Shown here one piece after another: positions 52,012 through 60,804 of a stretch of 64,000 nt of DNA (its first letter is position 1; each line of letters opens with the position of its first letter). This DNA comes from Planctomycetota bacterium (GTDB lineage: Bacteria > Planctomycetota > SZUA-567 > H5-PLA8). The stretch covers positions 715,393 through 779,392 of the forward strand of contig JABTUM010000002.1 of the NCBI GenBank assembly GCA_015075375.1, written 5' to 3'. The notes beneath the pieces were generated by a model. The model ran no database searches and had not been told where the DNA came from. It was given only the letters and a program-made list of their open reading frames with translations. The position numbers and the translations under genes are program-made.

Positions 52012-53073
52012 TTATCCGGCGGCCACGGCCTCCGGCATCGGCGCGCTCTTGGCCGCCGCCTTTTCAATCACCGGCTTGGGCGGCAATTCCGCGCGGAACT
52101 GATAGGACGGATCGGTCTTCTGCCGCTCCAGAATCGCCGCAATGCCCGTCCACGTCTCGTACAGTCCATTCGGGCAGTGCGGCATTTCCTTCTTGATCAG
52201 GCGATGCAATTTACCCAGCTTGTAGCACGGCACCGCCGCGTACATGTGGTGCTCGGTGTGGTAATTCATGTGCCAGTACAGAAACTGAAAGAACGGGTTG
52301 AGGTAAATGGTGCGGCAGCAGAGCCGGAAGTCCGGCACGTTGTCGCTCAGCCCTACATGCTGCGCGCTGTTGCAGAGGAAGTGCAGCCCGCCGCCGTAGT
52401 GCGGCGCGAGCGTCACCAGGACCGGGATCATCCACAGTCCGAAGTAACACGAGACCGCCACGATGGTGAGGTGCCCCACGAGCAGGAAGGCGGCCCACTG
52501 CCGGAGCTGCTTATGCGCTTTCGGATCGTTCTCGAACAGGTGCTTTTCCCATTTGCCTTCGAGCTTCCCGCTCGCTACGCGCCAGTTGTGCTTCAGGAAG
52601 TGCCACGGGCCCCAGATGTTGACGAAGGCGCCTTTGAGGAAATTCTTCAGGCTGTACTTCTGCGGCAGGACCACTTCCAGGTCGTCGGGCGGGTGAAGCG
52701 TGTACTTATGGTGCTCGGTATGGCTGGCCCAGAAGCCGATGTGGTTGTACGGGCCCAGGAAGCTGTAGACCCACAGGAAGATTTTATTCAGCGCGCGGGT
52801 TTTGAAGACCGAATCGTGGATCAGTTCATGAAAGCCGTTGATCAGGAAATGCCAGCAAGTTCCGTGGAGGAATACAAGCGTCACCGTCGCGTACCACGGC
52901 CCATGTTCAGCCGATAGAAACGCCGCGGTCCCCGTCGCCGCCAGCACGCCCAGGAACCCCAGCGTCTGCGCGAAGCCCAGGAGGTCGCTGCGCCGGTTCA
53001 GCTCGGCCAGATCTTCCTTACTTAGGTGGCAGCGGTACCACTTGATCAGTTCGCCCGGACTGCGCTCGCTCAT
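52012..53073 (-). CDS. Membrane fatty-acid desaturase family protein
   Basis: 353 aa. Histidine boxes: HELIHD (about residue 100), HTEHHKYTLHP, and YHTEHHMYAAVP. The three boxes hold the di-iron site. Several hydrophobic segments (LGFLGVLAATGTAAFL; ATVTLVFLHGTCWHFLI). Family members desaturate fatty acids or hydroxylate lipids or carotenoids; the substrate is not identifiable. Convergent with the preceding gene (24 bases apart). Confidence 0.88.
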   Translation of the reverse strand: MSERSPGELIKWYRCHLSKEDLAELNRRSDLLGFAQTLGFLGVLAATGTAAFLSAEHGPWYATVTLVFLHGTCWHFLINGFHELIHDSVFKTRALNKIFLWVYSFLGPYNHIGFWASHTEHHKYTLHPPDDLEVVLPQKYSLKNFLKGAFVNIWGPWHFLKHNWRVASGKLEGKWEKHLFENDPKAHKQLRQWAAFLLVGHLTIVAVSCYFGLWMIPVLVTLAPHYGGGLHFLCNSAQHVGLSDNVPDFRLCCRTIYLNPFFQFLYWHMNYHTEHHMYAAVPCYKLGKLHRLIKKEMPHCPNGLYETWTGIAAILERQKTDPSYQFRAELPPKPVIEKAAAKSAPMPEAVAAG

Positions 53074-53254
53074 GACGATTCCGGCTCCAGGAACCCGCCG
53101 CACCGAAGGCGGCCGATCCTGAATTAAAGCTCACGTGCACCCGAGGTGCGTTTGCAAAGCTACGAAAGAGTTTTGTACGGGTACGCGCCGTCCGAAGCGC
53201 CGGCAGCCGTTGCCGTTCGACGTTTGCCTTTGGAAACGCTGCGCCCTGCCCGCG

Positions 53255-53785
53255 CTATTTCGGCCCCGCGCCAGGGCCGCGCGGGCCGGCGCGGCCTTTC
53301 ATCTGCTCGGCCAACTGCTTCGCGATCTCCACGAAGTAGAATTGCAGCTCGCGCGCCGCGTCGCCCAGCGTCTTCTCTTCGACTTCGGCGAGGTTTCCCT
53401 TGGTCTTCTCTTTGAGCACGTTCAAGAGATCGATGGTTTGCTTGGCGCCTTCCAGATCCACTTCGCGCCGGCCGGTGAAGGGGTTCTCCATCTGGCCCAA
53501 CTGCATCAGGGCCTGCTGCACGAGGCTGCCGACGAAGTTCACGAAGAGGGAATTTGCGGGCGCTCCCTTGCTTTCGGCGCGCGCTTCTCCAGCATCCGGC
53601 GCAGCTTCGCCGGCCGGCGCCGGGGCTCCGGGCGCCGCGGGTTTGGCGCCGCCGGCGGCGGGCTTGGCCGGAGCCGCATTCGCCAACTCGCGTTCCTTGC
53701 GGACCTCTTCCTTCCAGCTCTGGTCCACTTTTTTCTTCGTGATCTTGATCCCGGGCGCTTCGCCGGGGTTGTTTTCCTGCGTCAT
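53255..53785 (-). CDS. DUF1844 family protein
   Basis: 176 aa, with AAGGAG before the start at 53785. Disordered Ala/Pro N-terminus (about 1-90: KKKVDQSWKEEVRKERELANAAPAKPAAGG) followed by the conserved domain (SLFVNFVGSLVQQALMQLGQMENPFTGRREVDLEGAKQTIDLLNVLKEKTKGNL). The DUF1844 domain is small, helical and of unknown role, common in Planctomycetes and other deep lineages. Confidence 0.82.
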   Translation of the reverse strand: MTQENNPGEAPGIKITKKKVDQSWKEEVRKERELANAAPAKPAAGGAKPAAPGAPAPAGEAAPDAGEARAESKGAPANSLFVNFVGSLVQQALMQLGQMENPFTGRREVDLEGAKQTIDLLNVLKEKTKGNLAEVEEKTLGDAARELQFYFVEIAKQLAEQMKGRAGPRGPGAGPK

Positions 53786-53848
53786 GGCCTGCTCCTTAAG
53801 GTACGGCTTGCCGCGATTGCGCTGCGAAGGGTGCTGCGTCTTTGCCTT

Positions 53849-53880
53849 CCGCGGGCGGCCTCTTTCGAGACCGCCCGCGG
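53849..53880. terminator. Hairpin between epimerase gene and DUF1844 gene
   Basis: CCGCGGGCGG / CCGCCCGCGG, a perfect 10-bp stem with 12-base loop, 18 bases after the epimerase stop. No T-run follows, so it may stabilise the upstream message rather than terminate it. Confidence 0.45.
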
Positions 53881-53897
53881 CGGCGGTACCGTCGATC

Positions 53898-54938
53898 TTA
53901 CTTCTTCGCGGCTTTCTTCTTCTTGGCCGGCGCCTGCTTGCTCTTGTCGAACTGCGCGTCGAACGCAATGGCGCTCGGCGCGAAGTCCAGCGCCTTGACG
54001 AACGCGGCCGCTTCCTTCGCGCCGTGCTCGCGGTCCATCTTGCCGTCTTCCCATTCCACCGAGAGCGGACCCGCGTAGCGGACATCGTTCAGCGCGCGGA
54101 TGATCTCTTCGAAGTCCACGCTGCCGCGGCCCAGGCTGCGGAAGTCCCATGTCCGGCGCGGATCGCCGAAGTCCACGTGCCCGCCGAAGACGCCCGCTTC
54201 GCACGGCAGCTCGCTCATGTACACGTCTTTCATGTGTACGTGGAAGATACGGTCGCCGAACTTGCGGATGAACTTCACGTAGTCCACGTTCTGGTACAGC
54301 AGGTGGCTGGGATCGTAATTGAAGCCGAAGCGCCGGTGCCCGCGCACGGCCTTGATCGCGCGCTCGGCGCTGGCCACGTCGAACGCAATCTCCGTCGGGT
54401 GCACTTCCAGCGCGAAGTTGACGCCGTTCTTGTCGAACTCGTCCAGAATGGAGCGCCAGCGGCGGGCGAAGTCCTTGAAGCCGTTCTCGATCATCTCGGC
54501 CGAGACCGGCGGGAAGCTGTACAGCAGATGCCAGATGCTCGATCCCGTGAAACCGTTGACCACTTTCACGCCGATGTTCTTGGCCGCGCGCGCGGTGAGC
54601 TTCATTTCTTCGGCCGCGCGTTTACGCACGCCTTCCGGATCGCCGTCGCCCCAGATCCGGTCGTTCAGGATCGAGCGGTGCCGGCTGTCGATGTTGTCGC
54701 AGACCGCCTGCCCGGCCAGGTGGTTCGAGATCGCGAAGACTTGCAGGCCGTGATCGGCCGGAATTTCCTTACGGCTCTTGGCGTAGGCCTTGTCCGTGGC
54801 CGCCTTCGCCACGTCCACGTGATCGCCCCAGCACGCCAGTTCGATGCCGTCGTACCCGAACGCCTTGGCCTTCTGGCACATCGTCTCGAAACTCAAATCC
54901 GCCCACTGCCCCGTGAACAGCGTCACCGGTCTCGGCAT
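53898..54938 (-). CDS. Sugar phosphate isomerase/epimerase, xylose-isomerase-like TIM barrel
   Basis: 346 aa from the start at 54938 with GGAGGAGG upstream. Metal-site signatures: VNFALEVHPTEIAFD (Glu), RFGFNYDPSHLLYQNVD (Asp, His), IFHVHMKDV (His) and GPLSVEWED (Glu). Lys-rich C-terminus (SKQAPAKKKKAAKK) is unusual. Family members interconvert keto- and aldose-sugar derivatives or inositols; exact reaction unknown. Confidence 0.85.
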   Translation of the reverse strand: MPRPVTLFTGQWADLSFETMCQKAKAFGYDGIELACWGDHVDVAKAATDKAYAKSRKEIPADHGLQVFAISNHLAGQAVCDNIDSRHRSILNDRIWGDGDPEGVRKRAAEEMKLTARAAKNIGVKVVNGFTGSSIWHLLYSFPPVSAEMIENGFKDFARRWRSILDEFDKNGVNFALEVHPTEIAFDVASAERAIKAVRGHRRFGFNYDPSHLLYQNVDYVKFIRKFGDRIFHVHMKDVYMSELPCEAGVFGGHVDFGDPRRTWDFRSLGRGSVDFEEIIRALNDVRYAGPLSVEWEDGKMDREHGAKEAAAFVKALDFAPSAIAFDAQFDKSKQAPAKKKKAAKK

Positions 54939-55123
54939 GAATCCCTTCCTCCTCCGTGCGGCGCCGCGTCGCGCGGCGCATAAACAGTCCCTAACCGCGT
55001 CCCGGCGGGCCGCGGGCAACCCCCACGCATTCAAGTCACGGCAGCGAACAGCCTATGCCAGCGGTCCGAGCCGTCAACGCACGTAAGCCGGTTCGCCCGC
55101 GTGGAGAACGCGCGGCGCCGCGC

Positions 55124-55129
55124 TATACT
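55124..55129 (+). promoter_or_regulatory. -10 element TATACT directly before iscS ATG
   Basis: TATACT is 6 bases from the ATG at 55136; a transcript begun at the standard distance would start at the ATG, i.e. leaderless. No ribosome site is visible. Confidence 0.45.
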
Positions 55130-55135
55130 GGCCGC

Positions 55136-56341
55136 ATGGCCGAGCCCCTCGACCTCGATGCCCTCAAGCGCGGCCTCTCCGCGCCCGCATCCGCACGCAT
55201 CTACCTCGATCACAACGCCAGCACGCCGCTGCGCCCGGAGGTTCGAGCCGCGATGGACCCGTGGCTGGGCGCGCGTTTCGGCAACGCCGAAAGCCTGCAC
55301 CGCGAAGGGCAGGCCGCTCGAGCTGCCGTCGAAAGCGCGCGCCGCGCGTGCGCCGAGGTGCTGGGCTGCGAGCCGGAGGCGATCGTTTTTACCGGCGGCG
55401 GAACCGAAGCGCTGAACCTGGCGCTGCGCGGGATCGCCTGGACGCGCCGCTTGGCGGGGCAGGGGATGCGCCTGGTGGCCAGCGCCGTCGAGCACGCCGC
55501 CGTCGACGAAACGCTGCTTTCGCTGGACGAAGAGGGTTTCGACCGGCTGCTCGTTTCGCCCGAAGCGGATGGGCGCGTCGATCCCGAGCGTTACGCGGCG
55601 GCGCTGGACGATTGGACCGCGCTGGGCGCCTTGATCTACGCGCACAACGAGACCGGCGTGATCCAGCCCGTGCGCGAAGCCGCGGCCGCCTGTGCGGAAC
55701 TGCGCATTCCCTTCGTGCTCGATGCCGTCCAGGCCGCGGGGAAGCTCACGCTCAAGGTGGAAGAACTGGGCTGCGCCGCGCTGGCGCTATCGGCGCACAA
55801 ATTCGGCGGCCCGCAAGGCGCCGGATTGCTGTACCTCCGCCCCGGCACGCCGTTTCGCGGCGCGTTGACCGGCGGCGGGCAGGAAGGCGGGCGCCGCGGC
55901 GGCACGCATGCGGTGGCGCAGATCGCCGGCCTCGCCGAAGCGCTGCGTTTGGCCGAGGCCGGCCGCGCCGCCGAGACGCCGCGCTTGAATGCCTTGCGCG
56001 AGAGCCTCGAAGCCGGGTTGCTCCGCATCGCGCCCAACCTGGTGCTTCACGGTGCTGGCGCCGAACGCCTCTCGCAGACGATTTTCGCCTCGTTCCCTGG
56101 ACTCGAAAGCGCCGCGCTCGTCAACGGGCTCGATCTGGAAGGCGTGGCCGTCTCCAGCGGCGCCGCATGCAGCGAAGGCACCCACGTCGCGAACCGCACG
56201 TTGCAGGCGATGGGCGTGAGCGCGGCGTTGGCAAAGAGCGCCGTTCGATTCAGTTTGGGCCGCACGAGCACCGCGACGGACGTGGAGCGGGCGCTGGAGG
56301 GGATGGCGCGGGTCGTGAATAGGTTGAAGAGTAAAAAGTAA
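55136..56341 (+). CDS. iscS: IscS/NifS-type cysteine desulfurase
   Basis: 401 aa. Pyridoxal-phosphate enzyme supplying sulfur for Fe-S clusters and tRNA thiolation. Motifs: IYLDHNASTPLRPEV at the start, Lys222 in LSAHKFGGPQGAG, and the long Cys loop SSGAACSEGTH with Cys345. Type I enzyme, a second desulfurase besides SufS at 19 kb. No IscU or regulator nearby. Confidence 0.93.
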   Translation: MAEPLDLDALKRGLSAPASARIYLDHNASTPLRPEVRAAMDPWLGARFGNAESLHREGQAARAAVESARRACAEVLGCEPEAIVFTGGGTEALNLALRGIAWTRRLAGQGMRLVASAVEHAAVDETLLSLDEEGFDRLLVSPEADGRVDPERYAAALDDWTALGALIYAHNETGVIQPVREAAAACAELRIPFVLDAVQAAGKLTLKVEELGCAALALSAHKFGGPQGAGLLYLRPGTPFRGALTGGGQEGGRRGGTHAVAQIAGLAEALRLAEAGRAAETPRLNALRESLEAGLLRIAPNLVLHGAGAERLSQTIFASFPGLESAALVNGLDLEGVAVSSGAACSEGTHVANRTLQAMGVSAALAKSAVRFSLGRTSTATDVERALEGMARVVNRLKSKK

Positions 56342-56354
56342 GCATTCGCCGCAT

Positions 56355-56370
56355 GGCGCTTGCGAGCGCC
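56355..56370. terminator. Possible terminator between iscS and the methyltransferase
   Basis: GGCGCT-TGCG-AGCGCC (6-bp stem) lies between the convergent genes; T-run TTTTTTG follows 14 bases later. Shares the GCGCTTGC core of the dispersed palindromes. Confidence 0.45.
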
Positions 56371-56397
56371 TGATTTCAGCCAGTACTTTTTTGCCTG

Positions 56398-57084
56398 TTA
56401 TTTTTTAACGCCTTCCGCTGCCACCAGTCCTGCCGCGCCGCGTTCCAAGGACTTCACGTCTTCGAATCCCGCTTGCTTCAACAGGGTCTCGAGCCCGGCG
56501 TTGAGCTGTGCGCGCAGTCCGGGCTCGCAGGCGGCGAGTTTTTTCATCAGCCAGCCGCGCGGGCCGCGCGAATGGACGCCGGGTTCGATCAAGAGCAGCC
56601 GCCCGCCCGGCCGCAGCACGCGTTTGAATTCGCCGAGCGCATCGCCGCGATCCTGGTCGGTCTGCATGCGGTAGAGAAACAGCAGGCAGAGCACCACGTC
56701 GTGCCGCTCCGAAGTAGCCGGCAAATCCTGCGGGTAGCCTTTCTTGAAGAGCACGTGCACGCCGCGTTCGGTGGAGAGTTCCGCCGCCGCGCTCACCGCT
56801 TCGGCGTCCGGATCGACGCCCTCGATTTCGAGCTGCGGGTGCTGCCCCTTCAGTTCGACCGTGAAGCCCCCGTCGCCGCAGCCCATATGCAGGAGGCTCT
56901 CGCCGGGCTGTGCCTTGAGATGCTTGCGCGCGAGCTTGCGCCCCGCTGCGTCGAGCCCCAGCTTGCGCAGCCAATCGCGGTACAGCGCCGCGCGGCGCGG
57001 ATCCCGCGGGGGCGGCAGGAAAATCCGGCGCGAGCCGAACTCTTCGGCGCGATCCGGTTCCGTATCCGCGTGCGCTGCGCTCAA
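56398..57084 (-). CDS. SAM-dependent methyltransferase (class I)
   Basis: 228 aa. SAM-binding motif I LLHMGCGDGGFTVEL, IEGVDPDAEAV (motif II acidic) and LRPGGRLLLIEPG (motif post-I/III). Substrate unrecognised. Convergent with iscS. Not obviously an rRNA or protein methylase. Confidence 0.78.
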   Translation of the reverse strand: MSAAHADTEPDRAEEFGSRRIFLPPPRDPRRAALYRDWLRKLGLDAAGRKLARKHLKAQPGESLLHMGCGDGGFTVELKGQHPQLEIEGVDPDAEAVSAAAELSTERGVHVLFKKGYPQDLPATSERHDVVLCLLFLYRMQTDQDRGDALGEFKRVLRPGGRLLLIEPGVHSRGPRGWLMKKLAACEPGLRAQLNAGLETLLKQAGFEDVKSLERGAAGLVAAEGVKK

Positions 57085-57225
57085 CTTGAAGACCTCAATC
57101 CGAGAGTATCCACCGCGCCGGCTTCTCCCTTCGTACCCCCTTGGACCTGCTCAAGCAACCGGCGTACTTCGGATGCGGCGGACCTTCGCCTTGCCAGCGC
57201 GCCGATTTCCAGGCAAAGTGTGCGC

Positions 57226-58179
57226 ATGCCGGCGATCGCCCTTGTTTCCAAAACCAGCCCCGAACAGCGCGCGGCGCTTCACGCGCTCGCGCCGGGGCGC
57301 CTGGAACTCATCGACTGCTCGGCCGACCGCGAGAGCCTCGCCGCACGCGGCGCCGCGGCCGAGATCGTCTACGGCAACGTCCGCGCCCACGAACGAGCCG
57401 CGCTGACCAACCTGAAGTGGATCCACGCCACGTGGACCGGCGTCGAGAACCTCCTGCATCCCGAACTGCTCGAACGCGGCATCCTGGTCACCAACACGCG
57501 CGGACAAGTCTCCGTCGCCATGGCCGAACACGCGCTCGCGTGCATCCTGTACGCCGCGCGGGACCTCGACGCATTTCGCCGCGCCAAGGCCGAACGGCGT
57601 TGGAAAGCGGGCAGCCAGCCGCGGCTGCTCGAAGGCAGCCGTGCGCTGATCCTCGGGCTGGGCTCCATCGGCGCGGTGCTGGCTGGCAAGCTTGCGGCGC
57701 TGGGCGTTCGCGTGCGCGGCGTGAATTCCGACGGCCGCTCCGCGCCGCCGTGCGACGAAACCTGCACGCTGGATGCCGTCCGCGAGCAGCTCGGCGACGT
57801 GGACTGGCTCGTCTGCCTCCTGCCGGCCACAGCGCAAACGCGCAAGGCGCTCGACGAGGCCTTCTTCCGCGCGCTCAAGCCCGGGGCCTTGGTGCTGAAC
57901 CTCAGCCGCGGCGCGGTCCTCGACGAAGCCGCGCTGCTGCGGCAACTCGACGCGGGGCATTTGTCCGCCGCGATCCTGGATGTGACCGATCCCGAGCCGC
58001 CGCCGCCGGACAGCCCGCTCTTCGCGCATCCGAAGGTGCTCCTGACCGGGCACGAATCGCCCCGCGGGCAGCCCGACCGCACGCTCGCGTTCGAACTCTT
58101 CGTTCATAACCTGCGTTGCTATCTGGCCGGCGAGATCTCCGGCATGCAAAGCCGGGTCGATCCGGCAAAGGGCTACTGA
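57226..58179 (+). CDS. D-isomer-specific 2-hydroxyacid dehydrogenase family protein
   Basis: 317 aa. Rossmann LILGLGSIGAVLAGKL (about 145-160), LNLSRGAVLDE (substrate Arg), DVTDPEPPPPDSPLF (catalytic Glu) and TGHESP (catalytic His). Reduces or oxidises 2-hydroxyacids with NAD(P). Unlike the 405-aa SerA-like gene, it lacks an ACT domain. Start placed at 57226 because upstream frame overlaps the methyltransferase gene. Confidence 0.83.
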   Translation: MPAIALVSKTSPEQRAALHALAPGRLELIDCSADRESLAARGAAAEIVYGNVRAHERAALTNLKWIHATWTGVENLLHPELLERGILVTNTRGQVSVAMAEHALACILYAARDLDAFRRAKAERRWKAGSQPRLLEGSRALILGLGSIGAVLAGKLAALGVRVRGVNSDGRSAPPCDETCTLDAVREQLGDVDWLVCLLPATAQTRKALDEAFFRALKPGALVLNLSRGAVLDEAALLRQLDAGHLSAAILDVTDPEPPPPDSPLFAHPKVLLTGHESPRGQPDRTLAFELFVHNLRCYLAGEISGMQSRVDPAKGY

Positions 58180-58401
58180 GCTTTTGCCTAGCGAATCCTT
58201 GCAAATCCCGAAAACCGACTACCATGACCCGGCTTGCCGCAGCCGACGCTTGCCCGAACGAAACCCGTAAGAAGGGGTGTTTGGGACAGGCTTTATGTGC
58301 GGCTAAGCCTATGCGGTGCCGATACCTGGATGGATTTGGCGTCCGGGTGACGAGCCGGCTCGAGGCCCGGACCCTGCTCCTTATAAGGGAGGGTGTCCGA
58401 C

Positions 58402-60735
58402 GTGCCCGCAGAACGCATCGATGCCGCCGTGAGCGCTTCCTTGTCGGAGTTGCCGCCGCCTGCGGCGAGCGCCCCGGCGCTGACCGATTCTCAGGAAGGA
58501 GCCCCTTCGACGATGTCCAGCCGTGCACGCTCCGGAGTTCAACGCGTGGCCGCACCCGCCCGCGCCCCCAAACGCAACGAGAACCGCGCAGCCACCGCGC
58601 ATGAGATGTCGGCCCGCCAGCGCGATATCTCGGTCGCCGAATTCTTTCAAAAGAACCGCCATCTGCTGGGCTTCGACAACCCGCGCAAAGCGCTGCTCAC
58701 CACCATCAAAGAAGCCGTCGACAACAGCCTGGACGCCTGCGAAGAAGGCGGCATCCTTCCCGACATCACGGTCAAGGTGGAAGTCGCGCCCAACGGCGAC
58801 GGCGCGATGCCGGTCTCGCCCGCTCAGGCCGAACGCTTCGTCATTACGGTGGAGGACAACGGGCCGGGCATCGTCAAGAAGAACATCGGAAAGGTCTTCG
58901 CCAAGCTTCTGTACGGCTCGAAATTTCACCGCCTGCGCATGAGCCGCGGGCAGCAGGGCATCGGCATCTCGGCCGCGGGCATGTACGGGCAGCTTACCAC
59001 CGGCAAGCCCACCAAGGTGATCAGCAAGATCGACAAGGAAGACGTCGCGCACTGCTTCGAAGTCTCCATCGACACGAAGAAGAACGAGCCCGTCGAACAC
59101 GAGACGAAGACCATCAAGTGGGACCGCGAGCACGGCACCTCGGTCGCGATCTCGCTGGAAGGGCGCTACCAGCGCGGCAAGGGCTCCATCGACGAGTACC
59201 TCGAACTGACCAGCATCGCCAATCCGCACGCGCGCTTCGTGTACTACGCGCCCGACGGCGCTCCGCGCGAATTTCCCCGCGGCGTCGACCGGTTGCCCGA
59301 TCCACCCCGCGAGATCAAGCCGCATCCGTACGGCATCGAATTGGGCATGCTGCTGCGCATGCTGCAGGACACCAAGAGCCACTGGCTCAGCGGCTTCCTG
59401 AGCACCGAGTTTGTCCGCGTTTCCAACAAGAGTGCCGAGGAGATTTGCGCCAACGCGAAGCTTTCGCCGCGCAAGCGGCCGCGCGACATCGTCGGCAAGG
59501 ACGCCGAAGCGCTCTACAAGTCGCTGCAGACCACCAAGCTGATGTCGCCGCCGACCGACTGCCTGTCCCCCATGACCGAGGACGCGATCAAGGCCGGGCT
59601 TTTGAAGAGCATCCGCGCGGACTTCTACCATGCCGTCACGCGCCCGCCGAAGGTGTACCGCGGCAATCCGTTCCAGATCGAAGTCGGCATCGCCTACGGC
59701 AAAGGCGACGGGCAGGCCGCGCGCGATCCGGCCGAACTGGCCGCCGAAGCCATGGAGAAGGCCGAAAACGGCGAAATCGAGGCGCTGGCCGAAGGCGAGG
59801 ACAAAGAGGACGAGGCCGAACTGGCGCGCGTCATCCGCTTCGCCAACCGCGTGCCGCTCATCTACCAGCAGTCGGCCTGCGCGACGTACAAAGCCGTGCT
59901 TAAAACCGCCTGGAAAAACTACGGGCTCGGGCAGAGCCGCGGCGCGCCGCCGCAGGGGCCTATGACCGTATTCGTCCACATGGCCTCGGTCTGGGTGCCG
60001 TTCACCAGCGAAGCGAAGGAAGCGATCGCCGAGTACGACGAGATCGTCGAAGAGATCAAACGCGCGCTCCAGGAATGCGGGCGCAAACTCGGCATCTGGC
60101 TGCGTAAGCGCCAGCACGCCAAAAACGAGTTCGAGCGGCGTAATACGTTCCAGCGCTACATCGAGGAAGTCGCCGAAGCGTGCCGGCGCATCAAAGGCGG
60201 CAAGCTCGACGCCGAACGGCTCAAGAAATTGCTTCAGAAGATCGCCGAAGAGGTGACCGGCGGCGAAGAGACCGACAAGCTGTTGAACAAGAAGAGGTCC
60301 AAGGAAGACGACGAACTGGCCGGCATCGTCGAACTGACGCCGGAAGGGCTCAAGGGCGCCGTGCCGCAGATGTCCGCCGGCGCGCTGGATATCCCGCTGG
60401 CCGTCGCGCCGGGCGCCGAGCCCGCTGCCGAAGCGCCGCCCGAAACCGCACCGCGAACCAAGGCGCTCCCGCGCGGAAAACTGGGCAAAACGCCGAAGGC
60501 CGAGACCGGCGAACTGATCGCCGGCGCCACGAAGAAGGACAAGAGGCCCAAGGTGGACCTGGGCGACGTCAAAATCTTCAGCCACGGCAAGCAGATCGCG
60601 GGCAAGAAGGCCAAAGGCAAAGCCGTCTCCGAGCCCTCGCTCTTCGATCAACCCATCGAAAAGCCCGCCGGGAAAGCCGCGGCGAAGGGGAAGGCCAAGC
60701 CCGCGCCGAAGGGTTCAACTCCTAAGCGCAAGTAA
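58402..60735 (+). CDS. top6B: DNA topoisomerase VI subunit B
   Basis: 777 aa from a GTG at 58402 (GGGAGGG 8 bases upstream); an ATG at 58513 with AAGGAG is another possible start. GHKL ATPase motifs: KEAVDNSLDA (Glu104, Asn108), EDNGPGI, GQQGIGISAAGMY. The C-terminal transducer (EFERRNTFQRYIEEVAEA) is followed by an Ala/Pro/Lys-rich tail (GSTPKRK) of about 150 residues not typical of archaeal forms. Type IIB topoisomerase that cuts and passes DNA; partners with subunit A, 69 bases downstream. Confidence 0.92.
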   Translation: MPAERIDAAVSASLSELPPPAASAPALTDSQEGAPSTMSSRARSGVQRVAAPARAPKRNENRAATAHEMSARQRDISVAEFFQKNRHLLGFDNPRKALLTTIKEAVDNSLDACEEGGILPDITVKVEVAPNGDGAMPVSPAQAERFVITVEDNGPGIVKKNIGKVFAKLLYGSKFHRLRMSRGQQGIGISAAGMYGQLTTGKPTKVISKIDKEDVAHCFEVSIDTKKNEPVEHETKTIKWDREHGTSVAISLEGRYQRGKGSIDEYLELTSIANPHARFVYYAPDGAPREFPRGVDRLPDPPREIKPHPYGIELGMLLRMLQDTKSHWLSGFLSTEFVRVSNKSAEEICANAKLSPRKRPRDIVGKDAEALYKSLQTTKLMSPPTDCLSPMTEDAIKAGLLKSIRADFYHAVTRPPKVYRGNPFQIEVGIAYGKGDGQAARDPAELAAEAMEKAENGEIEALAEGEDKEDEAELARVIRFANRVPLIYQQSACATYKAVLKTAWKNYGLGQSRGAPPQGPMTVFVHMASVWVPFTSEAKEAIAEYDEIVEEIKRALQECGRKLGIWLRKRQHAKNEFERRNTFQRYIEEVAEACRRIKGGKLDAERLKKLLQKIAEEVTGGEETDKLLNKKRSKEDDELAGIVELTPEGLKGAVPQMSAGALDIPLAVAPGAEPAAEAPPETAPRTKALPRGKLGKTPKAETGELIAGATKKDKRPKVDLGDVKIFSHGKQIAGKKAKGKAVSEPSLFDQPIEKPAGKAAAKGKAKPAPKGSTPKRK

Positions 60736-60804
60736 GCCGGCGGCCGGAGCCGTTCGCTTTTTGACGTTTGTCGTTTGAAGCCCGCCGTACTTTAGGAGGC
60801 CGCC

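Noticed and set aside
58381..60651. A 756-codon open frame antisense to top6B
   Set aside because: Composition and lack of any recognisable motif show it to be a shadow of the topoisomerase gene.
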